DNA of 19,716 nucleotides from Avisuccinivibrio sp964424565 (GCA_964424565.1 CAYRIZ010000039.1:1-19716); one strand, 5' to 3'. Counted from the stretch's first letter, positions 1 to 8,175 are shown. Made by a program: numbers and translations. The notes: generated by a model not told the origin, from the letters alone.

Positions 1-173
1 ATAATTTAGACTGAGACAAAAGTGTGAGCTCGATCGGTCACGTGGTCCCGCCATAACCCTGCCGGGATTAATCCTCTTTTCCCTCCCTGCAGCAGCAAAT
101 GCCCGGCCGGGCGCTGCGCCGGGAGAGGTGGCGCAGGCGGCAGCCGGGCCCAGGTAATGTTGGGTAATGCAGG
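1..173. other. Intergenic region downstream of the sugar operon
   Basis: No coding region is supported here. The part next to the isomerase stop is GC-rich and can fold: CTGCGCC pairs with GGCGCAG (about 114-136), and a GCCCGGCCGGGC palindrome lies at about 102-113. Neither is followed by a T tract in the direction of the operon, so I cannot call an intrinsic terminator with confidence. An imperfect palindrome around CACGTG lies near 38-52; its meaning is unknown. Confidence 0.5.
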
Positions 174-1685
174 TTACCGGAAAGGATTTTCGGTCTTGTA
201 CAGCATGCCTGCCGGCTGATTGAAGCCTATATCTTCCACTCCGAGGATGCTGAAGATATCAAACAAAGCCTTGCCCACATGGCCGAAAGCCACGGCACCG
301 TGGTGCGGATAGCGTTTGCCCACCAGCACATGCCTGTAGAAGCGGCCCATTTCGGGGATGGCGAAAATGCCTATGCCGCCAAAGGAGCGGGTGCCCACCG
401 GCAGCACTTCACCTTCAGCCACGTAGGCCTGAAGTCTGGTGTCCGCAGTGGTCTGCAGCCTGAAGAAGGTTACAGGACCTGCTGCTATATCGCCTTCCAG
501 AGTACCGCGGGTGAAATCAGGCTCGCCTGTTTCCAGCAGCCGGTGCTGAATGATCTGATAGTTGATCTTGCCGCACTGCAAATTGCACTCCGTGCTTTGG
601 GTCAGCTTGCAGAAAGGAGTATTGCCGCAGTGGAAGCCCATAAAGGTATCGGTCAGCTTGTACTGCGGGAAGCGCGGCTTGATATCTTCGGCAAAGAGAT
701 CGGCCGGCACGGAATTGTTGATGTCCAGCAGGGTTACGGCATCCTGAGTGACGCAGGCGCCTATGTACTCGGACAGGGCACCGTAGATGTCCACCTCGCA
801 GGATACGGGAATGCCGCGGGAGGCCAGGCGGGAATTGACATAGCAGGGCTCAAAGCCGAACTCGGCCGGGAAGGCAGGCCAGCATTTGTCGGCAAAGGCC
901 ACATACTGCCGCGCTCCCTTGTGAGCTTCAGCCCAGTCCAGCAGCGTCAGCTCAAACTGTGCCATGCGCGGCAGCAGATCGGGATAGGTGTTGCCCAGTC
1001 CCAGCTCGGCGGCCATATCCTCGGCCACGGCGGCAATGCGCGGATCGCCTGCATGCTGTTTGTAGGCTACCAGCAGATCGAGCTCGGAGTTTTCCTCAAT
1101 TTCCACACCCAAATCGTACAGGGCCTTGATCGGGGCATTGCAGGCAAAGAAGTCCTGCGGCCGCGGACCAAAGGAGATGATCTTCAATCCGGCCAGACCA
1201 ATCAGGGTGCGGGCCACCGGAATGAAGTCCCGGATCATTTCCACTATTTCGGCGGCAGTGCCCACCGGGTACTCCGGGATAAAGGCTTTTAATTTGCGCA
1301 GACCGAGGTTGTAGGAGCAGTTGAGCATACCGCAGTAGGCATCACCGCGGCCGTCCACCAAATCGCGGCCGGTCTCCTCCGCGGCGGCGGCATACATGCA
1401 GGGGCCCTTGAACTTCCCGGCAATCAGGGTCTCGGGAGTTTCCGGACCAAAATTGCCCAGGAACACCACCAGGGCATTGCAGCCGGCGGCTTCGGCCGCG
1501 GCCACGGCTGCCATGGCATCCTTTTCATTTTCCACTATGGTGGTCACTTCAGTCAGCTCTATGCCGGCCTCGCGGGCGGCGGCCACTATGGCCTGACGGC
1601 GGCGCTCGGACAGCGTGCGAATAAAGCAGTCACGTGAAACAGCAATGATGCCCAGTTTGACATCAGGAATGTTGGTCATTTGCAT
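174..1685 (-). CDS. L-fucose/L-arabinose isomerase family protein (sugar isomerase)
   Basis: Predicted cytoplasmic aldose-ketose isomerase of 503 residues, the last gene of the sugar operon. The overall pattern is that of the L-fucose isomerase/L-arabinose isomerase fold: an N-terminal Rossmann-like half (KLGIIAVSRDCF at 10-21, VVFLGNFGP near 73-81) and a C-terminal half carrying the expected metal ligands. By family analogy to FucI the Mn-binding residues would be E297 (CEVD), D321 (LLDINN) and a His of the HH pair at 461-462. The ATG at 1685 is preceded by CGGAGT with about 9 nt spacing; a second ATG two codons later is too far from it. It follows xylB after a 132-nt gap. Family membership is seen directly; the substrate is not. 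D-xylose, D-arabinose, L-arabinose or L-fucose are all possible. With a xylulokinase next door and no XylA, a D-pentose giving D-xylulose is my leading inference. Confidence 0.85.
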   Translation of the reverse strand: MQMTNIPDVKLGIIAVSRDCFIRTLSERRRQAIVAAAREAGIELTEVTTIVENEKDAMAAVAAAEAAGCNALVVFLGNFGPETPETLIAGKFKGPCMYAAAAEETGRDLVDGRGDAYCGMLNCSYNLGLRKLKAFIPEYPVGTAAEIVEMIRDFIPVARTLIGLAGLKIISFGPRPQDFFACNAPIKALYDLGVEIEENSELDLLVAYKQHAGDPRIAAVAEDMAAELGLGNTYPDLLPRMAQFELTLLDWAEAHKGARQYVAFADKCWPAFPAEFGFEPCYVNSRLASRGIPVSCEVDIYGALSEYIGACVTQDAVTLLDINNSVPADLFAEDIKPRFPQYKLTDTFMGFHCGNTPFCKLTQSTECNLQCGKINYQIIQHRLLETGEPDFTRGTLEGDIAAGPVTFFRLQTTADTRLQAYVAEGEVLPVGTRSFGGIGIFAIPEMGRFYRHVLVGKRYPHHGAVAFGHVGKALFDIFSILGVEDIGFNQPAGMLYKTENPFR

Positions 1686-1717
1686 GTGTTGTTACTCCGA
1701 TTTGTTATGTTCTGCCG

Positions 1718-1745
1718 GCAGGACGGAGCCCTGGCACCGTCCTGC
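1718..1745 (-). other. Hairpin in the xylB-isomerase gap
   Basis: A perfect 9-bp inverted repeat, GCAGGACGG and CCGTCCTGC, with a 10-nt loop, lies between the kinase and isomerase genes. No T tract follows on the minus strand, so it is more likely an mRNA processing or stability element, or a partial attenuator, than a full terminator. A weaker 5-bp repeat (AGCCC/GGGCT, 1760-1787) lies just before it in the direction of transcription. Confidence 0.55.
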
Positions 1746-1817
1746 GCTCTTCTCAATACAGCCCAGCCTTACTGCAGGGTACGGGCTGATTGTTTATGGT
1801 TTAATCTGCTTTCGTGC

Positions 1818-4013
1818 TTATGCCTGCTCATCCTCCAGGCTCAGATTGCGTCCCTGGATCAGGCCGCGCGTGAGTCCGGCCCGGGCTTCCGGGCTGTCCG
1901 GATGAGCCAGCAGCCACTTGTTTTCAGCTGTCAGCATGGCGCTTTCCAGGCTGCCGTCGGTAAGATGGGGTTTGTCCGTATTGGTGCCGCGCGGCAGGAC
2001 CACGCAGACGCGGAAGACCGGGCTGTCGGCTGTATTGCAGGGGGCATAATGCAGCGTGGTTTCATAAAAGAGCACTGCCGTGCCCCGGGGCGCAAAGAAG
2101 GTCTCCACGGCCTGACTGTCCACTATGCCGTCCCGCACGGCGGTCAGGGGAGCGACCATAAAGAGGGCATCAGTGCCGGTGATGTTGAGCTCGCTGTTGC
2201 GGTGATACTCCAGACAGTTGAGCACGCGGTTGTGGCCGCTGCAGTAGCCTATTTCCACCGGCAGACCGCCGAAGACCCGGTTTTGCAGATCGGAGAGCAG
2301 CTCAGGGGTTTCCAGCACCGGCTCAGCCGGCACATAGGCCACGCTGTCCTCAGGGCAGGCACACTGCTCGAGCAAGGCGGCCACCTTGGCTGTATCTACC
2401 CCGGAGATCACCCGGCCGTAGCGCTCAAACTGCGTGGAGAACACTGAAGGCACCACAGGAGCCGCTTCAGGCTGCTCCAGGCGGCTGCGCAAAGCGGCCA
2501 GCCGGGCAAAGGAGCCGCGCAGGGCCGGATAGAGGCTTTGATAAAGCTCATATACTGCATCATAGCGGGCGCAGGCCTCCGGCTGCGGCAGCGCCTCGTC
2601 CTGACCTTTGAGCACCAGGCGGTCACAGCCTTCCTGCACCGAGCTGAAGATGCCGGCGGCCACGCCGGCCAATATGGCCGCGCCCAGAGCCGGACCTTCT
2701 CTGGAGGCTATGGTGGTGACATGGCACTTGAGAATGTCGGCCAGCAGCTGCCGCCAGAAGGGGCTGCGTCCGCCGCCGCCGCAGGCGGCAAGTTCGGAGG
2801 GTACTATGCCCATTTGCTGCAGCACCTCCAGATTATGCCGCTGCGACAGGGTAATGCCCTCGAGCACGGCCCGGGTCAGATGCGCCCTGCTGTGCCGGGC
2901 CGACAGACCAAAGAACACGCCGCGGGCCTCGGGATCGAGGACAGGGCTGCGCTCGCCCATCAGATAAGGCAGATAAATCAGACCGTCCGCGCCCAGCGGG
3001 GCGGCGGCAGCCGCGGCAGTCATCAAATCGTAAACCTCGCGCCCAGCCTGCTCCTCGCTTTCCTTTTCAGAGCCATAGAACTCATCGCGCATCCAGCGCA
3101 GGGATAAACCTGCGGCCAGAGTGCAGGACATGGCCGTCCAGGCCCCGGGCACGGCGGCACAAAAGGTATGCACCCGGCCCAGAGGATCGATGGAGAGTTT
3201 GGAAGTATGGGCAAAGACCACTCCTGAGGTGCCCAGGGTCACAAAGGACTGACCGTCGCGGCACACGCCAGTGCCTACAGCGGCGGCGGCATTGTCGCCG
3301 GCACCGCCGGCTACTATGGTGCCCTCGGCCAGGCCGGTGAGGGCGGCGGCCTCGGCGGTGATGGCACCGGCTACGTCAGCAGATTCAATCAAAGGCGGCA
3401 GCAAATTGGGATCTATGGCCAGTTTCTCTAAGATCTCAGCCGACCACTCCCTTTTTTTGATGTCCAGCAGATTGGTGCCTGAGGCATCAGAGATTTCCAT
3501 GGCCGGAATGCCGGTTAGCTTGAAGCGCACATAATCCTTGGGCAGCATAATGGTACGGCAGCGCGCATACAGCTGCGGCTCATGCTCCCGCACCCACAAG
3601 ATCTTGCAGGCGGTAAAGCCGGGCAGGGCCGGATTGGCATTGATTTCAATCAGGCGGTTTTTGCCTACCCTCTCGGTGATTTCCGTGCACTGGGCGCCGG
3701 TGCGGGCATCGCACCACAAGATGGAGCGGCGCAGCACCTTTCCGGCCTCGTCGAGCATCACCAGACCGTGCATCTGCCCGGATATGGCCAGACCGGCTAT
3801 ATCGTCCGGATTGACCGCACTCTGCTCCACCACCTGCCTGATGGTAGTCACGGCGGCATGATACCAGTCATCAGGATCCTGCTCCGCCCAGCCGTTTTTG
3901 GGCTGATACAGCGGGTATTCCACCGTGGCGGCCGCCACGGTATGGCCCTGTTCATCAAAGAGCACCGTCTTGGTACCTGAGGTGCCCAAATCCACGCCTA
4001 ACAGATAATGCAT
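1818..4013 (-). CDS. xylB: Xylulokinase fused to a DUF4867-like C-terminal domain
   Basis: FGGY-family sugar kinase, 731 residues against about 480-500 for usual XylB. Residues 1 to about 510 form the kinase: the N-terminal phosphate-binding loop GVDLGTSGTK (6-15), GQMHG (79-83) matching the substrate loop of E. coli XylB, the probable catalytic base D240 in GGAGDNAAAAVG, and the adenosine-region glycines ACGGGGRSPFW (410-420). It would phosphorylate D-xylulose with ATP. After a Pro/Glu/Ala-rich linker (about 511-523), residues 524-731 form a second domain that I recognise from memory as DUF4867, normally a separate protein of about 210-220 residues in Firmicutes. Its motif LEYHRNSELN (601-610) and PRGTAVLFYETTLHYAPC (642-659) look cupin-like, with H594, H604, E608 and H655 as candidate metal ligands. 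The start ATG has GGGAG at about 8 nt. The stop of mmsB is 19 nt upstream. The kinase call is firm; the function of the added domain is unknown. Confidence 0.9.
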   Translation of the reverse strand: MHYLLGVDLGTSGTKTVLFDEQGHTVAAATVEYPLYQPKNGWAEQDPDDWYHAAVTTIRQVVEQSAVNPDDIAGLAISGQMHGLVMLDEAGKVLRRSILWCDARTGAQCTEITERVGKNRLIEINANPALPGFTACKILWVREHEPQLYARCRTIMLPKDYVRFKLTGIPAMEISDASGTNLLDIKKREWSAEILEKLAIDPNLLPPLIESADVAGAITAEAAALTGLAEGTIVAGGAGDNAAAAVGTGVCRDGQSFVTLGTSGVVFAHTSKLSIDPLGRVHTFCAAVPGAWTAMSCTLAAGLSLRWMRDEFYGSEKESEEQAGREVYDLMTAAAAAAPLGADGLIYLPYLMGERSPVLDPEARGVFFGLSARHSRAHLTRAVLEGITLSQRHNLEVLQQMGIVPSELAACGGGGRSPFWRQLLADILKCHVTTIASREGPALGAAILAGVAAGIFSSVQEGCDRLVLKGQDEALPQPEACARYDAVYELYQSLYPALRGSFARLAALRSRLEQPEAAPVVPSVFSTQFERYGRVISGVDTAKVAALLEQCACPEDSVAYVPAEPVLETPELLSDLQNRVFGGLPVEIGYCSGHNRVLNCLEYHRNSELNITGTDALFMVAPLTAVRDGIVDSQAVETFFAPRGTAVLFYETTLHYAPCNTADSPVFRVCVVLPRGTNTDKPHLTDGSLESAMLTAENKWLLAHPDSPEARAGLTRGLIQGRNLSLEDEQA

Positions 4014-4032
4014 TGTAAGAACTCCCTAAACC

Positions 4033-5196
4033 TTAAGCCTGCACGCGCTTCTTGGATAGCACGTCTATGACCACGGCCAGCAGCAGGACCAGACCCTTGA
4101 CGGTACGCTGCCAGTTGGCATCTATACCGAGTATGGACATGCCATTGTTGAGCACACCCATGAAGACGGCACCGATCACGGCCCCGCCTACCTTGCCTAC
4201 ACCGCCGTAGGCTGAAGCACCGCCTATGAAGCAGGCGCCTATGGCATCCAGCTCATAGCCGTTGCCGGCGGTGGGAGCGGCTGAATTGAAGCGGGCCACG
4301 CAGACCAGAGCGGCCACGGCGGAGAGGAAGCCCATGTTGACATAGGTGATGAAGAGCATGCGGTTGGTATTGACGCCGGAGAGTTTGGCTGCCTTTTCAT
4401 TGCCGCCCAGGGCATACAGTCTGCGGCCGGACACCGTGCTGTTGGCAATAAAACTGTAGCACATCACTATGACCACCAGCAGGATCAGAATGACCGGAAT
4501 GCCTTTGTTATTGGCCAGCAGCAGACCAGAGCCGATCAGGGCCACCAGCACCGCGCAGATCTTGAAGACAAAGGAACCCCGATCTTCCACCTCATAGCCC
4601 TTTTTGATCTTCTTTAGGCGATCGATTATGGTCAGGGCCAGATAGACAGCCACCAGCACGGCAGTCACGATCATGGTCAGCGTGAAGGCATCGGCGCGGG
4701 CCTTGGGAATAAAGGAAGTGAAATAGCGTAAATACTCAGGCGGGAAAGGAGAAATGGTCAGACCGTCGAGTACCAGCAGGGCCATGCCGCGGAACAGCAT
4801 CATGCCGGCCAGGGTCACAATAAAAGCCGGTATGCGTATATAGGCAATCCAGAAGCCCTGCCAGGCTCCGATGAGAATGCCGGTGATCAGGCACAGGAGG
4901 ATGGAGGCATAGACATTAAGCTCCCAGTTGACCATCAGCACGCCGGCTATGGCTCCCACCAGGGCTACTATGGAGCCTACGGCCAAATCCACATTGCCGC
5001 CGGAAATAATGCAGAAGAGCATACCTACGGCCAATATAATCACGTAGCTGTTCTGGCTGATGATGTTGGTGAAGTTGGCCGGGGAAAACAGCGAGCCGTG
5101 ATTGGTCATGCGGATCACTATCTCAAAGAAGATCATGACGCCTATGAGGGCGATTAGCAGCGAGTTGCGCTTTAAGATTTCTGTAATCTGATTCAT
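4033..5196 (-). CDS. mmsB: Multiple-monosaccharide ABC transporter permease MmsB (GguB-like)
   Basis: Inner-membrane permease of 387 residues, in the XylH/RbsC-type family and closest in my memory to Agrobacterium GguB. Several hydrophobic segments are evident: ALIGVMIFFEIVI and VIILAVGMLFCII in the N-terminal part, later VILILLVVIVMCYSFI, and a C-terminal GLVLLLAVVIDVL. The conserved stretches NVDLAVGSIVALVGAIAG, RIPAFIVTLAGM, ALGGNEKAAKLSGVN (cytoplasmic loop that contacts the ATPase) and CFIGGASAYGGVGK are all present. I chose the ATG at 5196 because TAGGAG lies 7 nt upstream and the protein then begins like its relatives; an upstream in-frame extension would run back into mmsA. It starts 10 nt after the mmsA stop, so the two are probably translated together. 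Confidence 0.92.
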   Translation of the reverse strand: MNQITEILKRNSLLIALIGVMIFFEIVIRMTNHGSLFSPANFTNIISQNSYVIILAVGMLFCIISGGNVDLAVGSIVALVGAIAGVLMVNWELNVYASILLCLITGILIGAWQGFWIAYIRIPAFIVTLAGMMLFRGMALLVLDGLTISPFPPEYLRYFTSFIPKARADAFTLTMIVTAVLVAVYLALTIIDRLKKIKKGYEVEDRGSFVFKICAVLVALIGSGLLLANNKGIPVILILLVVIVMCYSFIANSTVSGRRLYALGGNEKAAKLSGVNTNRMLFITYVNMGFLSAVAALVCVARFNSAAPTAGNGYELDAIGACFIGGASAYGGVGKVGGAVIGAVFMGVLNNGMSILGIDANWQRTVKGLVLLLAVVIDVLSKKRVQA

Positions 5197-5206
5197 TTTA
5201 AGGCTC

Positions 5207-6763
5207 CTACTTCCTGCCTGAGGTTTGAAGAATGACTGACATGATGCTTTCCTGAGAGGCCTGCGCGCGCGGCATTTCCGCCACAATACGGGCTTCATTC
5301 ATCACATACACGCGATCGCACATGCCCAGGATTTCCGGCAGCTCCGAGGAAATCATCAGCACGGCCTTGCCCTGGGCTACCAGATCATTGATGATGCAGT
5401 AGATTTCGTACTTGGCTCCCACATCAATACCGCGGGTAGGTTCATCCAAAATCAGCACATCAGGATCGGCAAACATCCACTTGGCCAGCAGCACCTTTTG
5501 CTGATTGCCGCCGGAGAGATTGCCCACGTTCTGATAAACCGAGGCGCATTTGGTCTTCAGCTCCTGTTTGTACTTATTGGCCACCACTACCTCCCGGTCG
5601 CGATCGATCACGCCGCGGCGAGAGACCTTGTCCAGGCGGGCCAGGGTGGTGTTGTCCACTATGGGAGTTTCCAGCAGCAGGCCGTCGCCCTTGCGGTCCT
5701 CGGTCACATAGGCCAGATGATTGTCTATGGCCTCCTGTACTGTATGCAGCTGCACTTCCCGGCCGTGCAGGAAAACCTGACCGGAAATATTGATGCCGTA
5801 GCTGCGGCCGAATACTGATTTGGCCAGCTCCGTGCGCCCAGCTCCCATCAGGCCGGACAGGCCCACCACTTCGCCTTTGTGAATTTTGAGGCTGACGTTG
5901 TCGCAGACCTTGCGGGTGCGATCCAGCGGATGAAAGGCATTCCAATTTCTGATCTCAAAGAGCACTTCATCAGACGGCCTGGTCTCCCTTTTGGGGAAAC
6001 GGTCAGTCAGGGCCCGGCCTACCATGCCGGCCACGATGCGGCTTTCGGGGATGTTGTGCTCTGAATTGTCCAGCGTTTCTATGGTGGAGCCGTCGCGGAT
6101 CACCGTGATGCTGTTGGCTATGTAGGAGATTTCATTGAGTTTGTGCGAGATGATGATGGAGGTCATGCCCTCATCGCGGAATTTGGCTATTAGATCCAAT
6201 AGCTTCTGGGAGTCGGTTTCATTGAGGGAAGCTGTGGGCTCATCCAGGATCAGCAGCCTTACATTCTTGGAAATGGCCTTGGCAATTTCCACCAGCTGCT
6301 GCTTGCCTACACCTATGTCCTTAATCAGGGTATTGGGATTTTCGTGCAGGCCGACCAGCTCCAGCAGCTCGCGGGCCCGCTGTATGGTGCGCGGCCAGTC
6401 CATTACTTTGGAGGAGAAGGAGGCGGTGCGCTCATTGCCCAGAAATATGTTCTCAGCAATGGACAGATAAGGCACCAGGGCCAGCTCCTGATGAATGATG
6501 ACTATGCCCCGCTCTTCGGACTCACGGATGTTGTGGAACTGACAAATCTGCCCGTCAACAATAATATCGCCCTCATAGCTGCCAAAAGGATAGATGCCAG
6601 AGAGCACATTCATCAGGGTAGATTTACCAGCACCATTTTCGCCTACCAGAGCGTGCACTTCGCCCTGCCGGACTTTTAGATTTACCTGGGAAAGCGCTGT
6701 CACCTTGCCAAAACGCTTGGTAATGTCGCGCATTTCCAAAATTGTGCCAGTAGTGTTTTCCAT
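5207..6763 (-). CDS. mmsA: Multiple-monosaccharide ABC transporter ATPase MmsA (GguA-like)
   Basis: Cytoplasmic double-domain ATPase of 518 residues that powers the ChvE/MmsB importer. The first cassette has Walker A GENGAGKST (41-49), a non-standard signature IGVGKQQLVEIAKA and Walker B LLILDEPTASL (about 170-180). The second cassette has a degenerate Walker A, GLMGAGRTE (304-312), as is usual for sugar importers of the RbsA/XylG/MglA class, then LSGGNQQK (416-423) and VLILDEPTRGID. The start ATG at 6763 gives the expected N-terminus MENTTG; an in-frame TTG 27 nt upstream lacks a ribosome binding site. AGGGA is present about 11-12 nt before the ATG, rather far, which together with the hairpin in the preceding gap may keep synthesis below that of the binding protein. 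Confidence 0.93.
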   Translation of the reverse strand: MENTTGTILEMRDITKRFGKVTALSQVNLKVRQGEVHALVGENGAGKSTLMNVLSGIYPFGSYEGDIIVDGQICQFHNIRESEERGIVIIHQELALVPYLSIAENIFLGNERTASFSSKVMDWPRTIQRARELLELVGLHENPNTLIKDIGVGKQQLVEIAKAISKNVRLLILDEPTASLNETDSQKLLDLIAKFRDEGMTSIIISHKLNEISYIANSITVIRDGSTIETLDNSEHNIPESRIVAGMVGRALTDRFPKRETRPSDEVLFEIRNWNAFHPLDRTRKVCDNVSLKIHKGEVVGLSGLMGAGRTELAKSVFGRSYGINISGQVFLHGREVQLHTVQEAIDNHLAYVTEDRKGDGLLLETPIVDNTTLARLDKVSRRGVIDRDREVVVANKYKQELKTKCASVYQNVGNLSGGNQQKVLLAKWMFADPDVLILDEPTRGIDVGAKYEIYCIINDLVAQGKAVLMISSELPEILGMCDRVYVMNEARIVAEMPRAQASQESIMSVILQTSGRK

Positions 6764-6793
6764 GCTGCAAAAAATTCCCTGCCTGTACAAATA

Positions 6794-6815
6794 AGGCGGC
6801 CAGATGAAGCCGCCT
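6794..6815 (-). other. Hairpin between chvE and mmsA
   Basis: AGGCGGC and GCCGCCT form a perfect 7-bp stem around an 8-nt loop in the 97-nt gap after the binding-protein gene. Such hairpins are common after periplasmic binding-protein genes (for example malE-malF), where they protect the upstream mRNA and reduce downstream expression. That role is inferred from position. Confidence 0.6.
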
Positions 6816-6860
6816 GCATGTGTGAAAAGTGTTTTATTGCTGCAGAAAGCCGGGCTTAAA

Positions 6861-7925
6861 TCAGAGTTCTCTTTCGGTGTAGTAACCGGAAGCTACCAGC
6901 AGCTCCTGATAGTTGTCGCGGGTGGCGGCCACAGGCTGGCACAGGAAGGAAGGGATCACCCCGGTGCCGTTGTCATAGGTGGTGGTGTCATTGACCGGTA
7001 CCTCCTCACCGGCCACTATGGCATCGACCATTTTGACCACCTGAGCGGCCAGAGTGCGGGTGTCCTTGAATACGGACATGGACTGATAGCCGCGCTTGAT
7101 GTTCTTGACGGCAGGCTTGTCGCAGTCCTGGCCGGTGATGACAGGCATATTGGTATTGTCATAGCCGGCGGCCAGCAGGGCATTGGTCACGCCATTGGCC
7201 ACGGCATCGTTGGAGCACAGTACGGCGGCTATGGGAGTATCTTCAGGACCGTAGCCTACAGAGGAAATCAGGTTCTCCATGCGCTTCTGGGCTTCTTCCA
7301 GGTTCCAGTTGAGGGTGGCGCACTGCTCCTTGGTGGTCTGACCGGACTGCACCTGCAGTATGCCATTGTCAAAGTAAGGCTGCAGGGCCTTCATGGCACC
7401 GCCCCAGAAGAAGTTGACATTGTTGTCGTCTGTAGGACCGGTGAAGAGCTCTATGTTCAGCGGTGCGGTCTGATTGGCCAGATCCAGGGCATCCACTATG
7501 TACTGGCCCTGCATCTGACCTACCAGATAGTTGTCAAAGGTGGCGTAGTAGGAAACGGCATCAGAATTCATGATCAGACGGTCATAGGCGATCACCGGAA
7601 TGTTCTTGTCCTTGGCGCCCTTCAGCACTTCAGTCAGGGCAGAGCCGTCTATGGAGGCAATCACCACCACATCGCAGTCGGCGGCGATCATGTTTTCAAT
7701 CTGATTGACCTGGGTAGGAATGTCATTGTCGCCTGCAAACTGCAGATCTACCTGATGGCCTGACTGCTCAAGCAAGGCCTTCATATTGGCACCGTCCTGA
7801 TTCCAGCGCTGCAGGGACTGAGTAGGCATGGACACACCGATCTTGGCGGCATGGGCAGTGGAGGCTAAAGCTGCTGCACCCAGCACAGCGCAGCACATTA
7901 CAGTAACACCGGTCTTGAACATCAT
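6861..7925 (-). CDS. chvE: ChvE-type multiple-sugar periplasmic binding protein
   Basis: Periplasmic substrate-binding protein of 354 residues, first gene of the operon. The signal peptide spans about residues 1-26 with probable cleavage after AHA. The mature part begins KIGVSMPTQSLQRW and includes VVVIASIDGSAL, PVIAYDRLI, VSYYATFDN, NIELFTGPTDDNN, VITGQDCD and FKDTR, all strongly reminiscent of Agrobacterium ChvE. ChvE relatives bind several aldoses (galactose, glucose, arabinose, xylose, fucose), so the transported sugar cannot be fixed from this protein alone. AAGGAG lies immediately upstream of two consecutive ATGs at 7925 and 7922; the first is 5 nt from GGAG and the second 8 nt, so either may serve. 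Two palindromic operator-like sites upstream suggest repression without inducer. Confidence 0.93.
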   Translation of the reverse strand: MMFKTGVTVMCCAVLGAAALASTAHAAKIGVSMPTQSLQRWNQDGANMKALLEQSGHQVDLQFAGDNDIPTQVNQIENMIAADCDVVVIASIDGSALTEVLKGAKDKNIPVIAYDRLIMNSDAVSYYATFDNYLVGQMQGQYIVDALDLANQTAPLNIELFTGPTDDNNVNFFWGGAMKALQPYFDNGILQVQSGQTTKEQCATLNWNLEEAQKRMENLISSVGYGPEDTPIAAVLCSNDAVANGVTNALLAAGYDNTNMPVITGQDCDKPAVKNIKRGYQSMSVFKDTRTLAAQVVKMVDAIVAGEEVPVNDTTTYDNGTGVIPSFLCQPVAATRDNYQELLVASGYYTEREL

Positions 7926-7960
7926 GAGAACTCCTTTATTTTATTAATACTCACGGGCTT

Positions 7961-7976
7961 TTGTGCTCGTGCACAA
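7961..7976. promoter_or_regulatory. Operator-like palindrome O1 upstream of chvE
   Basis: TTGTGCTCGTGCACAA is a near-perfect 16-bp palindrome with a central CG, the shape of LacI-family operators. It overlaps the transcription start expected from the candidate promoter at 7981-8009. A second copy, 14 of 16 identical on the opposite strand, lies at 8160-8175. Confidence 0.55.
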
Positions 7977-7980
7977 GACA

Positions 7981-8009
7981 ATCATAGACACAGCGGCGGG
8001 AAAGCACAA
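7981..8009 (-). promoter_or_regulatory. Candidate chvE operon promoter
   Basis: On the minus strand, TTGTGC (8009-8004) and TATGAT (7986-7981) are separated by 17 nt. The -10 matches consensus at five of six positions; the -35 matches only at TTG. The start would fall near 7974, inside operator O1. A second TATAAT on the minus strand (8129-8124) has no good -35 and is the alternative. Confidence 0.4.
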
Positions 8010-8159
8010 AAACTTTTTCAAAAAAATGTGATCATTATGCATAATTAATCATATCAAAAGATGTATTCCTCACTATATCTTTGATTTTAAAGAGTTTTTT
8101 GCCAATGCGGCCAAAAACTGCAGATTATAAATTTTGTGAGGCAGCAGCCGTTTTTACAG

Positions 8160-8175
8160 ATGTGCACGAACACAA
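8160..8175. promoter_or_regulatory. Operator-like palindrome O2, distal copy
   Basis: ATGTGCACGAACACAA matches the reverse complement of O1 (7961-7976) at 14 of 16 positions. The centres are 199 bp apart, about 19 turns of B-DNA at 10.5 bp per turn, so both would face the same side of the helix. This supports a looping repressor. Confidence 0.5.

Noticed and set aside
5197..5298. 34-residue N-terminal extension of MmsB
   Set aside because: It lies within mmsA, lacks a ribosome site and reads as Arg/Lys-rich shadow sequence; the ATG at 5196 has TAGGAG at 7 nt.
8024..8045. CRP-like site AAATGTGATC followed by ATTATGCATAAT
   Set aside because: The left half matches the CRP consensus well and its centre would lie about 61 bp upstream of the candidate chvE start, but the right half matches poorly. 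Kept only as a note, not called as a site.
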